Assembly: GCA_963597355.1 (NCBI GenBank)
Contig: CAVBPR010000002.1
Location: 362,108 to 426,107 of the forward strand
Direction: 5' to 3'
DNA: 64,000 nucleotides
Source of the DNA: UMGS1766 sp963597355
Lineage (GTDB): Bacteria; Bacillota; Clostridia; Oscillospirales; Oscillospiraceae
The notes below the pieces were generated by a model. It had not been told where the DNA came from. It was given only the letters and a program-made list of their open reading frames with translations, and searched no databases. Positions 23,822-32,223 of the stretch are shown one piece after another (within the stretch, counting starts at the first letter, position 1; the number at the start of each line of letters is the position of its first letter). The translations under genes and the position numbers were made by a program.

Positions 23822-26169
23822 TCTGAAAACTCCAATCGATGAATGATGTCATTCTGCAGCTCTGGGCCAAGTTCAATAAAATATGCTGCGTATGTTGCGA
23901 CACGGACTACAAGGTCACGATAATTTTCCGGATGCAGTTGCGCGTCACGCAATGTTTTTGTCGACACAATATTAAGCTGAACAAGAAAACCGCCAGAATC
24001 GATATACGCACGGATAAGTCCTTCGAATTTTTTGAGTTTTTCATCTCCAGCTACAGCGTCGGGATTGAGTCGTAGATTCAGCACTTCACCATGCAACAAC
24101 TTATTATGATTCAATCCAGCAACGGAAAGCATAGAAGCAGTTATACCGGATGTATTGCGGCCTTGTGCCGGGGAAATACCACCCTCAGATATCGGTTCAC
24201 CCGATAAACGTCCGTCCGGTGTTGCTCCTAGTACCATACCAAGGCCGATATTCGCAGTAACTGCAGCGGCTGCGACAGTTGACTTTGCTTCCGAAAAACC
24301 GGATATTGATGCAACCACATCTGAGGTATAAGAGAGAACGTCGTTAACAATCGTGTCAACATAGGGGTCGTTGTTGCCGAACTTGGGCTGACGAAGCAAC
24401 ATAGAACGCAACGACTCATAGCCAACAAAATTGCAATTTATGGCCTTTAAAAGGTCGGCCATTGTTATGCGTTTTTCCTCAAATACGACCTTTCGAATCG
24501 CAGCAAGAGAATCTCCTACATTTGGTGCTCCAGCAAGCGACATAGCGAAACCGTAATATGGTTTCGTGCCTCCATCAATCACATCTGTACCACGTTCAAT
24601 GCAGGTAGAAAGCATGGAAGATTGGAGCGGGCTGGGTGCGTATTTGGAGAAGACCGCCTTGTCCTCGTTCTTTATTTCATGACAGAGAGGGATGATATAA
24701 CGTACCTGTGCACAAAATGCATCCCACAGTTCGTCATATGTGGAGAACAAAGATGCATCTGGTGTAACCGCACCAAGTTGCTGCCCTGTCATAGGATGAA
24801 CGCCTTGATTCAGCGCCAGTTCTAGAATTCCAGGCAGAGAGATAATACCACCGGGAACATGATAGCTAGCCCCACCAACAACAGGTGATGTGCAGCCGGC
24901 AACAGCATAATCCCTTGCCAGCGACTCTGGCATACCAAATAGTTTCAGATTGTTGACGGCAGTCTGATCACCCAGAAACTTTAGTTTTCCTCCTACATCT
25001 CTTGCTACGCCACACGCAAACAGCAGGAATTCGTCTGGTGTATTGTCGGCAATGCGTACAACAATATCATCAGATCCCATGTTTACAGCGCGCTCTGCCT
25101 CTAAAACCAGATAGGAAAGCCGATTCACAGCACATGAGCCGTCTTCTTTTACGCCGCCTATGGTGAAGGAGCAGCCGGAATTGTTGCCTGCGAACCCATG
25201 GCTGCGTGCTTCGCTATACACCACACAATCGCTATTGCAATTGATTAGCAGCATAGCGATCAATTCGTAGATCTCTTGTTCTGTCGCTCCTTGTTGAATG
25301 CTGAAAATATAGTATGGTTCTAGGTACTGATCAATGCGCAAAAAAGTGTTTCCAGTTCCCCAATTTTCTAACATTATGCAGTAATAACAGAACCAGAGCG
25401 ATTGAATAGCCTCACGGAAAGATGATGCTGGCCGACGTGGTACAGCCTCACATATACGAGAAATTTCCAAGAGTTCTTTCTTTCGGTTAAGATCAGATTC
25501 AATATCTGCTAACTGTTTCGCTTCTGTTGAATAACGCAGGCCAAGGTTTCCCATTGCCTCCAGACTTAACCGCATACCAATTAGTTCATCCTGTTGAGTC
25601 TTTGAAACGGAGCGGGAAAGCCTTTCATCAATTTTTTCGATGAGTCCTTCTGTACCTAATTGCAATATAACAGAAAAATCCGGTGATGCATGACCTGGAT
25701 ATTGGTTGTTGCCGCAAAATGCACCACCTCCGATTACTAGGTCGTCAATTGCCAGGGCTTTGTTGCTAACATTCCTTTTCCAGTGATAGTGCAAGGATCT
25801 TGTTTGCCAATACGGAACAACATCCAAAAGAATCTCTTTTTCTTCTGGTGTAAGTGGTTCAAACGGATCGATTTCTCGCGTTGAAAGCAGATCCAGCTCA
25901 TCTAAAATCCAATCGCATCGCAATTCAGGACTAATGGAACCACCTCTTACCTTTGAAGTTGGCCGTCCAACAATAAGCTCATCAGGATAAATGTGTACTG
26001 TCATGTGATTCAGCAGATGCGCAAATGCCTTTCCCCGGCGAATGGCAGCAGGCTCTCCCTCTGTTTGTTGAAACGACTCCGTGATGAGTTTTGCGCGTTC
26101 AACACAAATTGCTGGACGCACAAGCATATTTGAACGAAGTTTTTTTATCAATGTGTTATCAAATTTCAT
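23815..26169 (-). CDS. Glycyl-radical enzyme homologue lacking the radical glycine
   Basis: 784 aa, ATG 26169 with AAAGGAGG upstream; normal length for the PFL-like 10-stranded barrel family. The N-terminal PFL domain spans most of the chain. The thiyl-radical cysteine is Cys426 in AVAGCTSP. The residue two after Cys is Ser, not the Glu of the Cys-X-Glu dehydratases and decarboxylases. Near the C-terminus the conserved RVxGY motif reads VVRVATYAAYF: Thr759 (codon ACA, plus-strand TGT at 23893-23895) replaces the glycine that carries the radical. Everything around it is canonical, including LQNDIIHR. The activase follows with a 7-bp overlap. Substrate not identifiable. It may be inactive, may use another mechanism, or may need a spare glycyl-radical subunit. 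Confidence 0.9.
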   Translation of the reverse strand: MKFDNTLIKKLRSNMLVRPAICVERAKLITESFQQTEGEPAAIRRGKAFAHLLNHMTVHIYPDELIVGRPTSKVRGGSISPELRCDWILDELDLLSTREIDPFEPLTPEEKEILLDVVPYWQTRSLHYHWKRNVSNKALAIDDLVIGGGAFCGNNQYPGHASPDFSVILQLGTEGLIEKIDERLSRSVSKTQQDELIGMRLSLEAMGNLGLRYSTEAKQLADIESDLNRKKELLEISRICEAVPRRPASSFREAIQSLWFCYYCIMLENWGTGNTFLRIDQYLEPYYIFSIQQGATEQEIYELIAMLLINCNSDCVVYSEARSHGFAGNNSGCSFTIGGVKEDGSCAVNRLSYLVLEAERAVNMGSDDIVVRIADNTPDEFLLFACGVARDVGGKLKFLGDQTAVNNLKLFGMPESLARDYAVAGCTSPVVGGASYHVPGGIISLPGILELALNQGVHPMTGQQLGAVTPDASLFSTYDELWDAFCAQVRYIIPLCHEIKNEDKAVFSKYAPSPLQSSMLSTCIERGTDVIDGGTKPYYGFAMSLAGAPNVGDSLAAIRKVVFEEKRITMADLLKAINCNFVGYESLRSMLLRQPKFGNNDPYVDTIVNDVLSYTSDVVASISGFSEAKSTVAAAAVTANIGLGMVLGATPDGRLSGEPISEGGISPAQGRNTSGITASMLSVAGLNHNKLLHGEVLNLRLNPDAVAGDEKLKKFEGLIRAYIDSGGFLVQLNIVSTKTLRDAQLHPENYRDLVVRVATYAAYFIELGPELQNDIIHRLEFSEC

Positions 26170-26192
26170 ACAAACAGCCTCCTTTTTTGTTC

Positions 26193-26249
26193 AGTATAAC
26201 ATGGCTGATTTTTGAAATCCAATGCGTTATAACAAGATTTGTTATAACG
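26193..26249 (-). promoter_or_regulatory. Promoter and palindromic operator of the glycyl-radical enzyme operon
   Basis: On the minus strand the -35 is TTGGAT (26217-26222) and the -10 is TATACT (26193-26198) with an 18-bp spacer. Immediately upstream lie two copies of the self-complementary GTTATAAC (26226-26233 and 26241-26248), together a perfect inverted repeat CGTTATAAC-7-GTTATAACG. The position fits an activator site, for example for the LysR protein encoded at 26887. Confidence 0.7.
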
Positions 26250-26359
26250 TTTTACCTATAACTATTGATACAATTGATTAAGTTACATCCAACAGGAATA
26301 ACAGTGTAGATGCAGTTAGAGAAACTTGAAATGCGCACCTACAAAGTATATACTGAAAC

Positions 26360-26476
26360 TGAGAAAGAACTGCTACAACAGCCGCACAGAATGGCAGTCG
26401 GCAAGATACCTATACATCAGCAAAGGCAATGGGTATTGCACTCAAGAATGAGTGGCTGGCAACGCTGGACACCTGA
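26360..26476 (+). pseudogene. Phage minor head protein fragment (SPP1 gp7/Mu F-like), decayed
   Basis: One frame from 26363 to the TGA at 26474 reads ERTATTAAQNGSRQDTY, then AKAMGIALKNEWLATLDT. This matches the conserved stretch of phage head morphogenesis proteins, where R-T-E-(T)-x-(A)-x-N-x-G-R is followed by a W-x-A-T-x-D-x-R-T-R-x-x-H motif. Stops bracket it at 26360 and 26474, and another at 26483. No start codon or ribosome site. The longer open frame over 26310-26744 runs in a different register across this remnant. Relic of a lost prophage. Confidence 0.55.
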
Positions 26477-26528
26477 GACACATAGCATGAAATCATTCGC
26501 ATACTGGCAAAAGAAATGGGGATTCATT

Positions 26529-26744
26529 ATGGGAAAGCTAAATAGAGACCATCCTGACTGTGCTGAATATTTAGCTAAAGGTCAAGCAATTGCCGATGAA
26601 TGGTGGGAGAATCGCCCTAAAGAGTATGTGTATTCGGGCGGTCGTGACGGCGGTGTTCCAGACCCTGCCTATGAGCTGTTTTTGAAAAAACTGAAAAAGC
26701 TCAAACAGGAATACGCATATCTATTTACTGTGACAGAGGAATAA
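26529..26744 (+). CDS. Hypothetical small protein, possible phage remnant
   Basis: 71 aa if it starts at ATG 26529, which has GGGG 7 nt upstream. The same frame stays open back to 26310, but there it overlaps the phage head-protein remnant in another register, so I do not extend it. The sequence is charged and aromatic, with DEWWENRPKEY and a C-terminal LFLKKLKKLKQEY helix. No recognised domain, no membrane segment. Its position next to phage debris suggests it is a leftover. Low certainty that it is expressed. Confidence 0.4.
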   Translation: MGKLNRDHPDCAEYLAKGQAIADEWWENRPKEYVYSGGRDGGVPDPAYELFLKKLKKLKQEYAYLFTVTEE

Positions 26745-26886
26745 TCACGGAAATTGAATATACCATAGTGTGGATGAAATTTTGGTCGCAGTTAGAACAA
26801 GCAATTAGAAGCCTGCGGACTGCTATGCAGAAATTTTGAAATTTATTGTATTTAAGGACCTTTTATACCGGATTGGAGAATAGTAT

Positions 26887-27786
26887 ATGACAGACCTTCA
26901 AATTCAATACTTTTTGAAAGTGGCTGATTGCATGAGTTTTTCTGGTGCTGCTCGAGAGTTGTTTGTCTCGCAGCCAAGCATATCGAGACAAGTAAAACAG
27001 CTCGAAAAAAGTCTTGGATATAAGCTTTTTGATCGCAGTTGCAAAAATTCAGTTGAGCTTACACCAGCCGGAATAATCTTTCGAGATAGCTTTCATCAAT
27101 TGGTTCGCGAACATAAAATGGCACTTAATGCAGCGTGGGAAATTTCGCGTCAACCGATTGAACGGTTGCGAATTGGCGTGGGAGAAAATTGGGATTTGAC
27201 AGAGCCACTGATGCAATTTCGAGAAAAAGTGTTGACATTGGAATCAAATACAGAACTTAGTTTTGAACAGGCGCCATTCCTTGCGTTGCGGGATAAACTT
27301 CTTGCAGGCCAATTGGATGCGATTATCTGCACGCAAACTTGCGTGCAGTCGTTTGAAGGGTTGGAGCTTACCCCTGTCGGTGAAATGCACACTACGCTTT
27401 TTGCTGATTATCGATTACTGCCGGAGATAAAACAAATACCGGATATTACTGACCTCGGGGATCAAACATTGCTTATGTTGCCAGATGAAGAGGCCCCTAT
27501 GGCACTGCAAATTGTGTTGCTGCAGTTTATCGCAAGAAAAATGAAGCCAAAGGTTCGCCGTTTACCCAATCGATCTTCTATCTGGCAAGCAGTACGAATG
27601 GGGGAGGGGTTCTGTATCTTTGACGATTACACCTTTCAAAGATATGATCCCAATATTTATCATATAGATCTCAATGAAGCGATTCCTATTTGTGTTGTTT
27701 GGAAACGACAAAAGCAAAGCCCATTGTTATCAATTCTGATATCCGAATTAAAACGTGTACTATCTCCAACCGAATCATCTAGATAA
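26887..27786 (+). CDS. LysR-family transcriptional regulator (3)
   Basis: 299 aa, ATG 26887 with TTGGAG upstream. N-terminal helix-turn-helix ARELFVSQPSISRQVKQLEK; the effector domain follows. It is not closely similar to the LysR pair at 12.8-14.7 kb. Divergent from the glycyl-radical enzyme operon, separated by about 0.7 kb that contains phage debris; the GTTATAAC palindrome at 26225-26249 is a candidate binding site. Role as its regulator is an inference from position. Confidence 0.88.
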   Translation: MTDLQIQYFLKVADCMSFSGAARELFVSQPSISRQVKQLEKSLGYKLFDRSCKNSVELTPAGIIFRDSFHQLVREHKMALNAAWEISRQPIERLRIGVGENWDLTEPLMQFREKVLTLESNTELSFEQAPFLALRDKLLAGQLDAIICTQTCVQSFEGLELTPVGEMHTTLFADYRLLPEIKQIPDITDLGDQTLLMLPDEEAPMALQIVLLQFIARKMKPKVRRLPNRSSIWQAVRMGEGFCIFDDYTFQRYDPNIYHIDLNEAIPICVVWKRQKQSPLLSILISELKRVLSPTESSR

Positions 27787-27797
27787 GAAGGAAAACA

Positions 27798-27840
27798 AAA
27801 TCAGGTCGAAACAGCTTATTGTTTCGACCTGATTTATTTC
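27798..27840. terminator. Bidirectional terminator between lysR and the ABC transporter
   Basis: 16-bp perfect stem AAATCAGGTCGAAACA / TGTTTCGACCTGATTT with a GCTTAT loop. It serves the convergent LysR gene (plus) and the transporter operon (minus). Confidence 0.88.
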
Positions 27841-27847
27841 GTATAGA

Positions 27848-28594
27848 TTAGGTTTTATCCGCATGAAAGCGTGACAAAAATTCTTTTGTTCGTGCCTGCT
27901 GCGGATGATTGAATAGATCAGCAGGGGAACCTTGCTCACAGATAACGCCATCCGCCATAAAGACTACGTTATTACTAACGTCTCGTGCAAATGCCATCTC
28001 GTGTGTGACAACCAGCATGGTCATTCCGGCCTTTGCTAAATCTCGCATGACAGCTAGAACCTCTCCAACCATTTCCGGATCAAGTGCGGATGTTGGTTCG
28101 TCAAAAAGCAACACTTCCGGTTCCATCGCCAGTGCACGTGCAATAGCAACGCGCTGCTTCTGACCACCGGAAATCTGGCGAGGTCGAGCATTGATATAGG
28201 GTGCCATGCCTACCTGTTCCAGATATTTTAATGCATTCGTCCGGGCTTCTTCTTTCCCCTTTTTTAGCACTTTGGTTTGACCGACCATGCAATTTTCAAG
28301 CACAGTCATATTGTTAAATAAGTTAAAAGACTGAAATACCATACCAACTTTTGCACGATATGCTGTGGCACTGAATCCATGCGCTGTGATTTCATTCCCA
28401 TGAAAAGAAATTACACCAGATGTAGGTGTCTCCAGCAAATTGATACATCTCAGCAAGGTGGATTTTCCGGAGCCCGACGCGCCAATAATGCTGGTTACAT
28501 CACCGGGGGAAACAGTAAAATCAATATCCTTCAAAACAACATGTGCACCAAAGGATTTTGACAGATGCTTTATTTCTAAAATCGGTCCGCCCAT
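27848..28594 (-). CDS. Amino-acid ABC transporter ATPase (probable lysine uptake)
   Basis: 248 aa from ATG 28594, which overlaps the permease stop in TAATG and has GGAGG 10 nt upstream; the ATG at 28603 is too close to that site. Walker A GASGSGKST, Q-loop VFQSFNLF, signature ISGGQKQRVAIARAL, Walker B VLLFDEPTSALDP and the switch His in VVTHEM. It matches the GlnQ/HisP polar amino acid group. The operon lies behind a lysine riboswitch, so the likely cargo is lysine. Last gene of SBP-permease-ATPase. Confidence 0.94.
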   Translation of the reverse strand: MGGPILEIKHLSKSFGAHVVLKDIDFTVSPGDVTSIIGASGSGKSTLLRCINLLETPTSGVISFHGNEITAHGFSATAYRAKVGMVFQSFNLFNNMTVLENCMVGQTKVLKKGKEEARTNALKYLEQVGMAPYINARPRQISGGQKQRVAIARALAMEPEVLLFDEPTSALDPEMVGEVLAVMRDLAKAGMTMLVVTHEMAFARDVSNNVVFMADGVICEQGSPADLFNHPQQARTKEFLSRFHADKT

Positions 28595-29433
28595 TATTTC
28601 CATTCCTCCTCGGTGTTTCGATCCAGCATATCCTCCGGTTTATTCGGATGTGTGTATGTTCCAGCTGTCATTGTAAGTTGATCGTTTTGCACCAACTCAT
28701 AACTATCGGATCCATCCATCTTCTTTTCTACCCATCTTAAAAGAACGGAAGCTAACAGTGTCATGCACAGGTATCCTATCATCTCAATTGTTGCAGACGG
28801 GAAGTACAATAGATTAACACCGACAATGTTTCGATGTGTAGCAAAAAATTCTACGAATCCGATGATAAACATCACAGAGGTGTCTTTAATGTTGATAATG
28901 AAATTATTTCCAATTTGAGGAATGATATTGCGTAATGCCTGAGGAAGAATGACGCTGGTCATTGTTTGAAAATGGTTCATACCAATTGCCTTAGCACCTT
29001 CTGTTTGTCCAGGGTCAATTGAGATGATACCGCCGCGAACCGACTCGGCCATATACGCACCGGTATTGATGGAAACAACGATTAATGCACACAGCCAAAT
29101 TCCGCTATTTCCGGTGAACGGATTGACACCGGTAAAATAGGGGATACCATAAAAGAAGAAAACCGCTTGCAGCACCATAGGAGTCCCGCGAAACACTTCG
29201 ACGTATATACGAACAATTACGCGAATCAACTTCAAGAAAAAACGCTTAATTGCATTGTCTTGTTTTGTATATGGAATTGTGTTTAAAATACCACAAATCA
29301 GTCCGATGAGACATCCGATAATCGTTGCGGCAATTGCCAGAATAAGCGTGTTGCGGATACCCGACAGGTATTGGGGAAAGTAGGCAATCCACAGCTTTGA
29401 CATATCATTCCCTAGAGAGAGCAATCGTTCCAT
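28594..29433 (-). CDS. Amino-acid ABC transporter permease (probable lysine uptake)
   Basis: 279 aa, ATG 29433 with AAAGGAG upstream. HisM/GlnP-type inner-membrane subunit with about five to six transmembrane helices. The ATPase-coupling EAA-like loop appears as GQTEGAKAIGMNHFQTM...ILPQALRNIIPQ. A hydrophilic C-terminal tail (about 30 residues, with NKPEDMLD) is longer than usual. Translationally coupled to the ATPase gene through TAATG. Confidence 0.92.
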   Translation of the reverse strand: MERLLSLGNDMSKLWIAYFPQYLSGIRNTLILAIAATIIGCLIGLICGILNTIPYTKQDNAIKRFFLKLIRVIVRIYVEVFRGTPMVLQAVFFFYGIPYFTGVNPFTGNSGIWLCALIVVSINTGAYMAESVRGGIISIDPGQTEGAKAIGMNHFQTMTSVILPQALRNIIPQIGNNFIINIKDTSVMFIIGFVEFFATHRNIVGVNLLYFPSATIEMIGYLCMTLLASVLLRWVEKKMDGSDSYELVQNDQLTMTAGTYTHPNKPEDMLDRNTEEEWK

Positions 29434-29463
29434 GGGATACTCCTTTCACAGGTCACCAAGAAA

Positions 29464-29500
29464 AACTGATATCATCCGACTCTATAAAGAGCCGGATGAT
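29464..29500 (-). terminator. Attenuator between binding-protein and permease genes
   Basis: On the minus strand ATCATCCGGCTC pairs with GAGTCGGATGAT (one wobble) through TTTATA, followed by ATCAGTTTTTC. Such a hairpin lets the binding protein be made in excess over the membrane complex. Confidence 0.8.
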
Positions 29501-29521
29501 GCAGCTTGTTCATTAAATTAC

Positions 29522-30424
29522 TTAAATTTCAGGCTGAACAGAGATGGCTTCATTCATAACGTCGTTGAAATCATCTACCGTCATATCATTCAAGACATCG
29601 TTCATGGCATCCTTCAAAACAGAATTGCCCTTCAGCACAGAAATACCGATGTTGATCTCGCCTTCATCGACTTGGAAGTTGTCGTCGGTGTCGGAAAAAT
29701 CAAGGATTGTCAGATCCGAGTAAGTAGCGCAGGCGCCCATAGCGGTAGGCATATCCGTGCAAATAAAGTCAACAGTACCGCTTTCAACCGCCATGATCAT
29801 AGCGGGAGCTGTTTCAGATTGCGTTTGAATATCAGCACCAGGAATTTGAGGCAGGCAGCTATCATACCAAATGGTACCTGTCTGAGCTGTGCATGTGCCG
29901 CTCAAATTGGAGATGCCTGTGGCAGATGCCTGAGCTGCATCCTTCTTTGTAACGCACACAATGGAAGCATAAAAGTATGGGCCGGCCATATCGACTTGTT
30001 CCAAACGCTCTTCGGTCATAGACTGGCCAGCGATGACGGCATCAATGGTTCCAGCCTGCAATGCAGGGATAAGACCATCCCATTCGATTGCCATAACTTT
30101 TAATTCCCAGCCATTTGCTTCACAAATTTTCTTGGCAATCATAACGTCATAGCCGTTAGCGTAGCTACCCGGATTGTTTTCGATTGCAACAGCACCATTG
30201 GAGTCATCGGATTGCGTCCAGTTATAAGGAGCATATGCGCACTCCATACCAACTGTCAGAACACCGTCTTCGACACCAGTAGCAACTGAAGATGCTTCTG
30301 AGCTAGATCCAGAGGCAGAACTGCTGGAATTACTGGTAGTGCTGTTGCCAGAGGAACTGCTTCCGCAGGCAACAAGACTCAAAACCATTGCCATAGCAAG
30401 CGTTAGTGCAAGAATTTTCTTCAT
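29522..30424 (-). CDS. Amino-acid ABC transporter substrate-binding lipoprotein (probable lysine)
   Basis: 300 aa, ATG 30424 with AAAGGTGATC upstream. Type II signal with lipobox LSLVAC (Cys about 20), then a Ser-rich linker of about 30 residues. The SBP_bac_3 fold follows: VGMECAYAPYNWTQ, NGYDVMIAKKICEANGWELKVM, the EWDGLIPALQAGTIDAVIAG motif and SMTEERLEQVDMAGPYF. Polar amino acid family. Regulation by the lysine riboswitch 130 bp upstream makes lysine the likely ligand. Confidence 0.93.
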   Translation of the reverse strand: MKKILALTLAMAMVLSLVACGSSSSGNSTTSNSSSSASGSSSEASSVATGVEDGVLTVGMECAYAPYNWTQSDDSNGAVAIENNPGSYANGYDVMIAKKICEANGWELKVMAIEWDGLIPALQAGTIDAVIAGQSMTEERLEQVDMAGPYFYASIVCVTKKDAAQASATGISNLSGTCTAQTGTIWYDSCLPQIPGADIQTQSETAPAMIMAVESGTVDFICTDMPTAMGACATYSDLTILDFSDTDDNFQVDEGEINIGISVLKGNSVLKDAMNDVLNDMTVDDFNDVMNEAISVQPEI

Positions 30425-30445
30425 TTTAGATCACCTTTCTAAATC

Positions 30446-30487
30446 TAAAAAAATATGAACGCGACTCTATGGAGATCGCGTTCATAT
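30446..30487 (-). terminator. Expression-platform terminator of the lysine riboswitch
   Basis: On the minus strand ATATGAACGCGA pairs with TCGCGTTCATAT (30453-30464 and 30476-30487), followed directly by a run of seven T. It ends the leader before the binding-protein gene when lysine is abundant. Confidence 0.88.
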
Positions 30488-30555
30488 GCTAAATACAAAG
30501 CAATTGGACTATGCTTAACGTATTATGTACACAATGATAGCGCTCCACCGGTTCG

Positions 30556-30702
30556 TGACAGTCTGCCGAATCTTATCCGTCAGCCCAGAGAAAAAGACCC
30601 CATCCAAGATCCGTTCCCTTCGGCAAAAAATCCTTTCACAGATAGCAGAGTGGATGCTCATCGCCAACTGTTACTGATATTTTCTGCACCTCTATCATAT
30701 TA
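30556..30702 (-). promoter_or_regulatory. Lysine riboswitch (L box)
   Basis: Read on the minus strand, the leader contains the L-box landmarks in order: AGAGGTGCAGA, AGTAA, GGCGATGAGCATCCACTCTGC, GTGAAAGG, GCCGAAGG, CTGGG and the closing GACTGTC (plus-strand GACAGTC at 30557-30563). These match the conserved core of the lysine aptamer. A terminator hairpin with a T7 tract lies downstream, so lysine binding should terminate transcription. It controls the ABC transporter at 27848-30424. Confidence 0.93.
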
Positions 30703-30712
30703 GATTTGTTCC

Positions 30713-30741
30713 ATGTTAACACATTTTAAAATAATCGTCAA
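30713..30741 (-). promoter_or_regulatory. Promoter of the lysine riboswitch-transporter operon
   Basis: Minus strand TTGACG (30736-30741), 17-bp spacer, TAACAT (30713-30718). It starts RNA a few bases before the aptamer. Confidence 0.7.
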
Positions 30742-30809
30742 TGTATTGCTTAAATTTTGGCAATTCGCATTGAATTTGGGTGTTTATAAGCTTAATTATA
30801 GTTGCTTTG

Positions 30810-32063
30810 TTATTTCTTGCTGGGTTGGAATGCCGGAATTTTGTTTAAATGCGTAAAGCAGGGAAGGGATTGCTCTAAATCTCTTTTGGGCTCGCCTTGG
30901 ATCAACGGCAATGCATAGTCGATAAACGATTGCGCAACCCCATTTCCGTCTTCATTAATCCAGTCAAGAGGTACTTTCTTTTCAATATTTGCTACGCAAT
31001 TCAATGGGATTTCCTTTGTCGTAACAGAATATGCACCATTTTTTACTGCGCGGACAAATCCAACCATGATATCAGTTTCTCCATTTAAAGCAAAAGCTAC
31101 AGCAGACCGTCCAGCCAGCATAGACTCATTTAAATCTGTCTCTGAAGCGCAATGCATGCTGCATCTTTGAAGCAAGGAAAGCTCTATGCCCCGTGCTTTG
31201 TAATGCAGTTCTTTTTTTACAAGATCCGCAAGGTATACGCTTAATCCACCAAGTTGAACGTGACCAAAACCATCACCATCAGCAGTTGAAATATCTTGAA
31301 TGAAACTTCCGTCAGCATAATGAATCCCTTCGGATACAGCCACAACGCAGCTTCCAGTTTTCTTCACAACACGATTGATATCTTCATAAAACTGTTTGAT
31401 ATCAAATGCTCGTTCCGGCAGATAAATCAAATCTGGTCCAGCACCATATATGTTGCCAAGTGCAGAGGCTCCAGCTAACCAACCAGCATGGCGTCCCATA
31501 ATTTCTATAATATTCACAGTTGGCGTGTGATATACCTGCGTATCACGTTTTAATTCCATACATGTTGTAGCAATAAATTTTGCAGCAGATCCATAGCCGG
31601 GACAATGATCGGTTCCAACCAAATCATTATCAATCGTTTTGGGTATGCCGACAACAGAACAGGAATAGTTCACTGCATTCAAGTAGTCTGAAATTTTGCT
31701 GCAGGTGTCCATGGAGTCGTTGCCGCCGATATAGAAAAAATAACGGATATTATACTTCTTTAATGTATTGAGAATAATGACATAATCGCTATCGTCCTTT
31801 TTGTAATCATCTAATTTATATCTACAGGATCCTAGAATTGCCGATGGGGTGTATTTCAAACGGGCTAATTCATCTGGATCTTCAGATCCAAGATCAATGA
31901 TCTCATTGCGTAAAACTCCTTCAATACCATGCATCATTCCATAGATATGGTCGATTTCCTTTGCCTTCATTGTAGCCTCAATGACTCCGAGCAGGGTTGC
32001 GTTAATTGCAGCAGTTGGTCCGCCGGATTGACCGACAAGGCAGTTTCCACATTGTGGATTCAT
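30810..32063 (-). CDS. pfp: Phosphofructokinase, PPi-dependent type
   Basis: 417 aa from ATG 32063 with GAAAGAAG 8 nt upstream; a GTG three codons earlier is the alternative. Long-form PFK with VGQSGGPTAAIN (phosphate loop), GGNDSMDT and PKTIDNDL. ATP enzymes usually read GGDGS and PGTIDND; Asp in GGND and Lys in PKTIDND are the marks of pyrophosphate-dependent enzymes. It converts fructose 6-phosphate to the 1,6-bisphosphate reversibly. Divergent from fba, the next glycolytic step. PPi specificity is inferred from the motifs. Confidence 0.88.
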   Translation of the reverse strand: MNPQCGNCLVGQSGGPTAAINATLLGVIEATMKAKEIDHIYGMMHGIEGVLRNEIIDLGSEDPDELARLKYTPSAILGSCRYKLDDYKKDDSDYVIILNTLKKYNIRYFFYIGGNDSMDTCSKISDYLNAVNYSCSVVGIPKTIDNDLVGTDHCPGYGSAAKFIATTCMELKRDTQVYHTPTVNIIEIMGRHAGWLAGASALGNIYGAGPDLIYLPERAFDIKQFYEDINRVVKKTGSCVVAVSEGIHYADGSFIQDISTADGDGFGHVQLGGLSVYLADLVKKELHYKARGIELSLLQRCSMHCASETDLNESMLAGRSAVAFALNGETDIMVGFVRAVKNGAYSVTTKEIPLNCVANIEKKVPLDWINEDGNGVAQSFIDYALPLIQGEPKRDLEQSLPCFTHLNKIPAFQPSKK

Positions 32064-32163
32064 ACGATACACTTCTTTCTATTTTAGTCAAAATAATAAC
32101 GAAAAGTACTTTAAAAAAGTAAAATAAGAACTATTTCCGCGTTCAAAATCATAACATAAGCTA

Positions 32164-32192
32164 TTGCATTAATCAATATCTTATGATAGAAT
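32164..32192 (+). promoter_or_regulatory. Promoter of fba
   Basis: TTGCAT (32164-32169), 17-bp spacer, TAGAAT (32187-32192), 31 bp before the fba start. Confidence 0.75.
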
Positions 32193-32223
32193 AGAATCAA
32201 TTCTAGGAAGGGAAGTGCTTGTG

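Noticed and set aside
23893..23895. Sequencing error as the cause of Thr759
   Set aside because: Changing ACA to a Gly codon requires two substitutions with the frame intact on both sides; not excluded, but unlikely.
26310..26528. N-terminal half of the open frame over 26310-26744 as coding
   Set aside because: The phage head-protein signal is in another register of the same DNA, so the first 73 codons look like a chance open frame.
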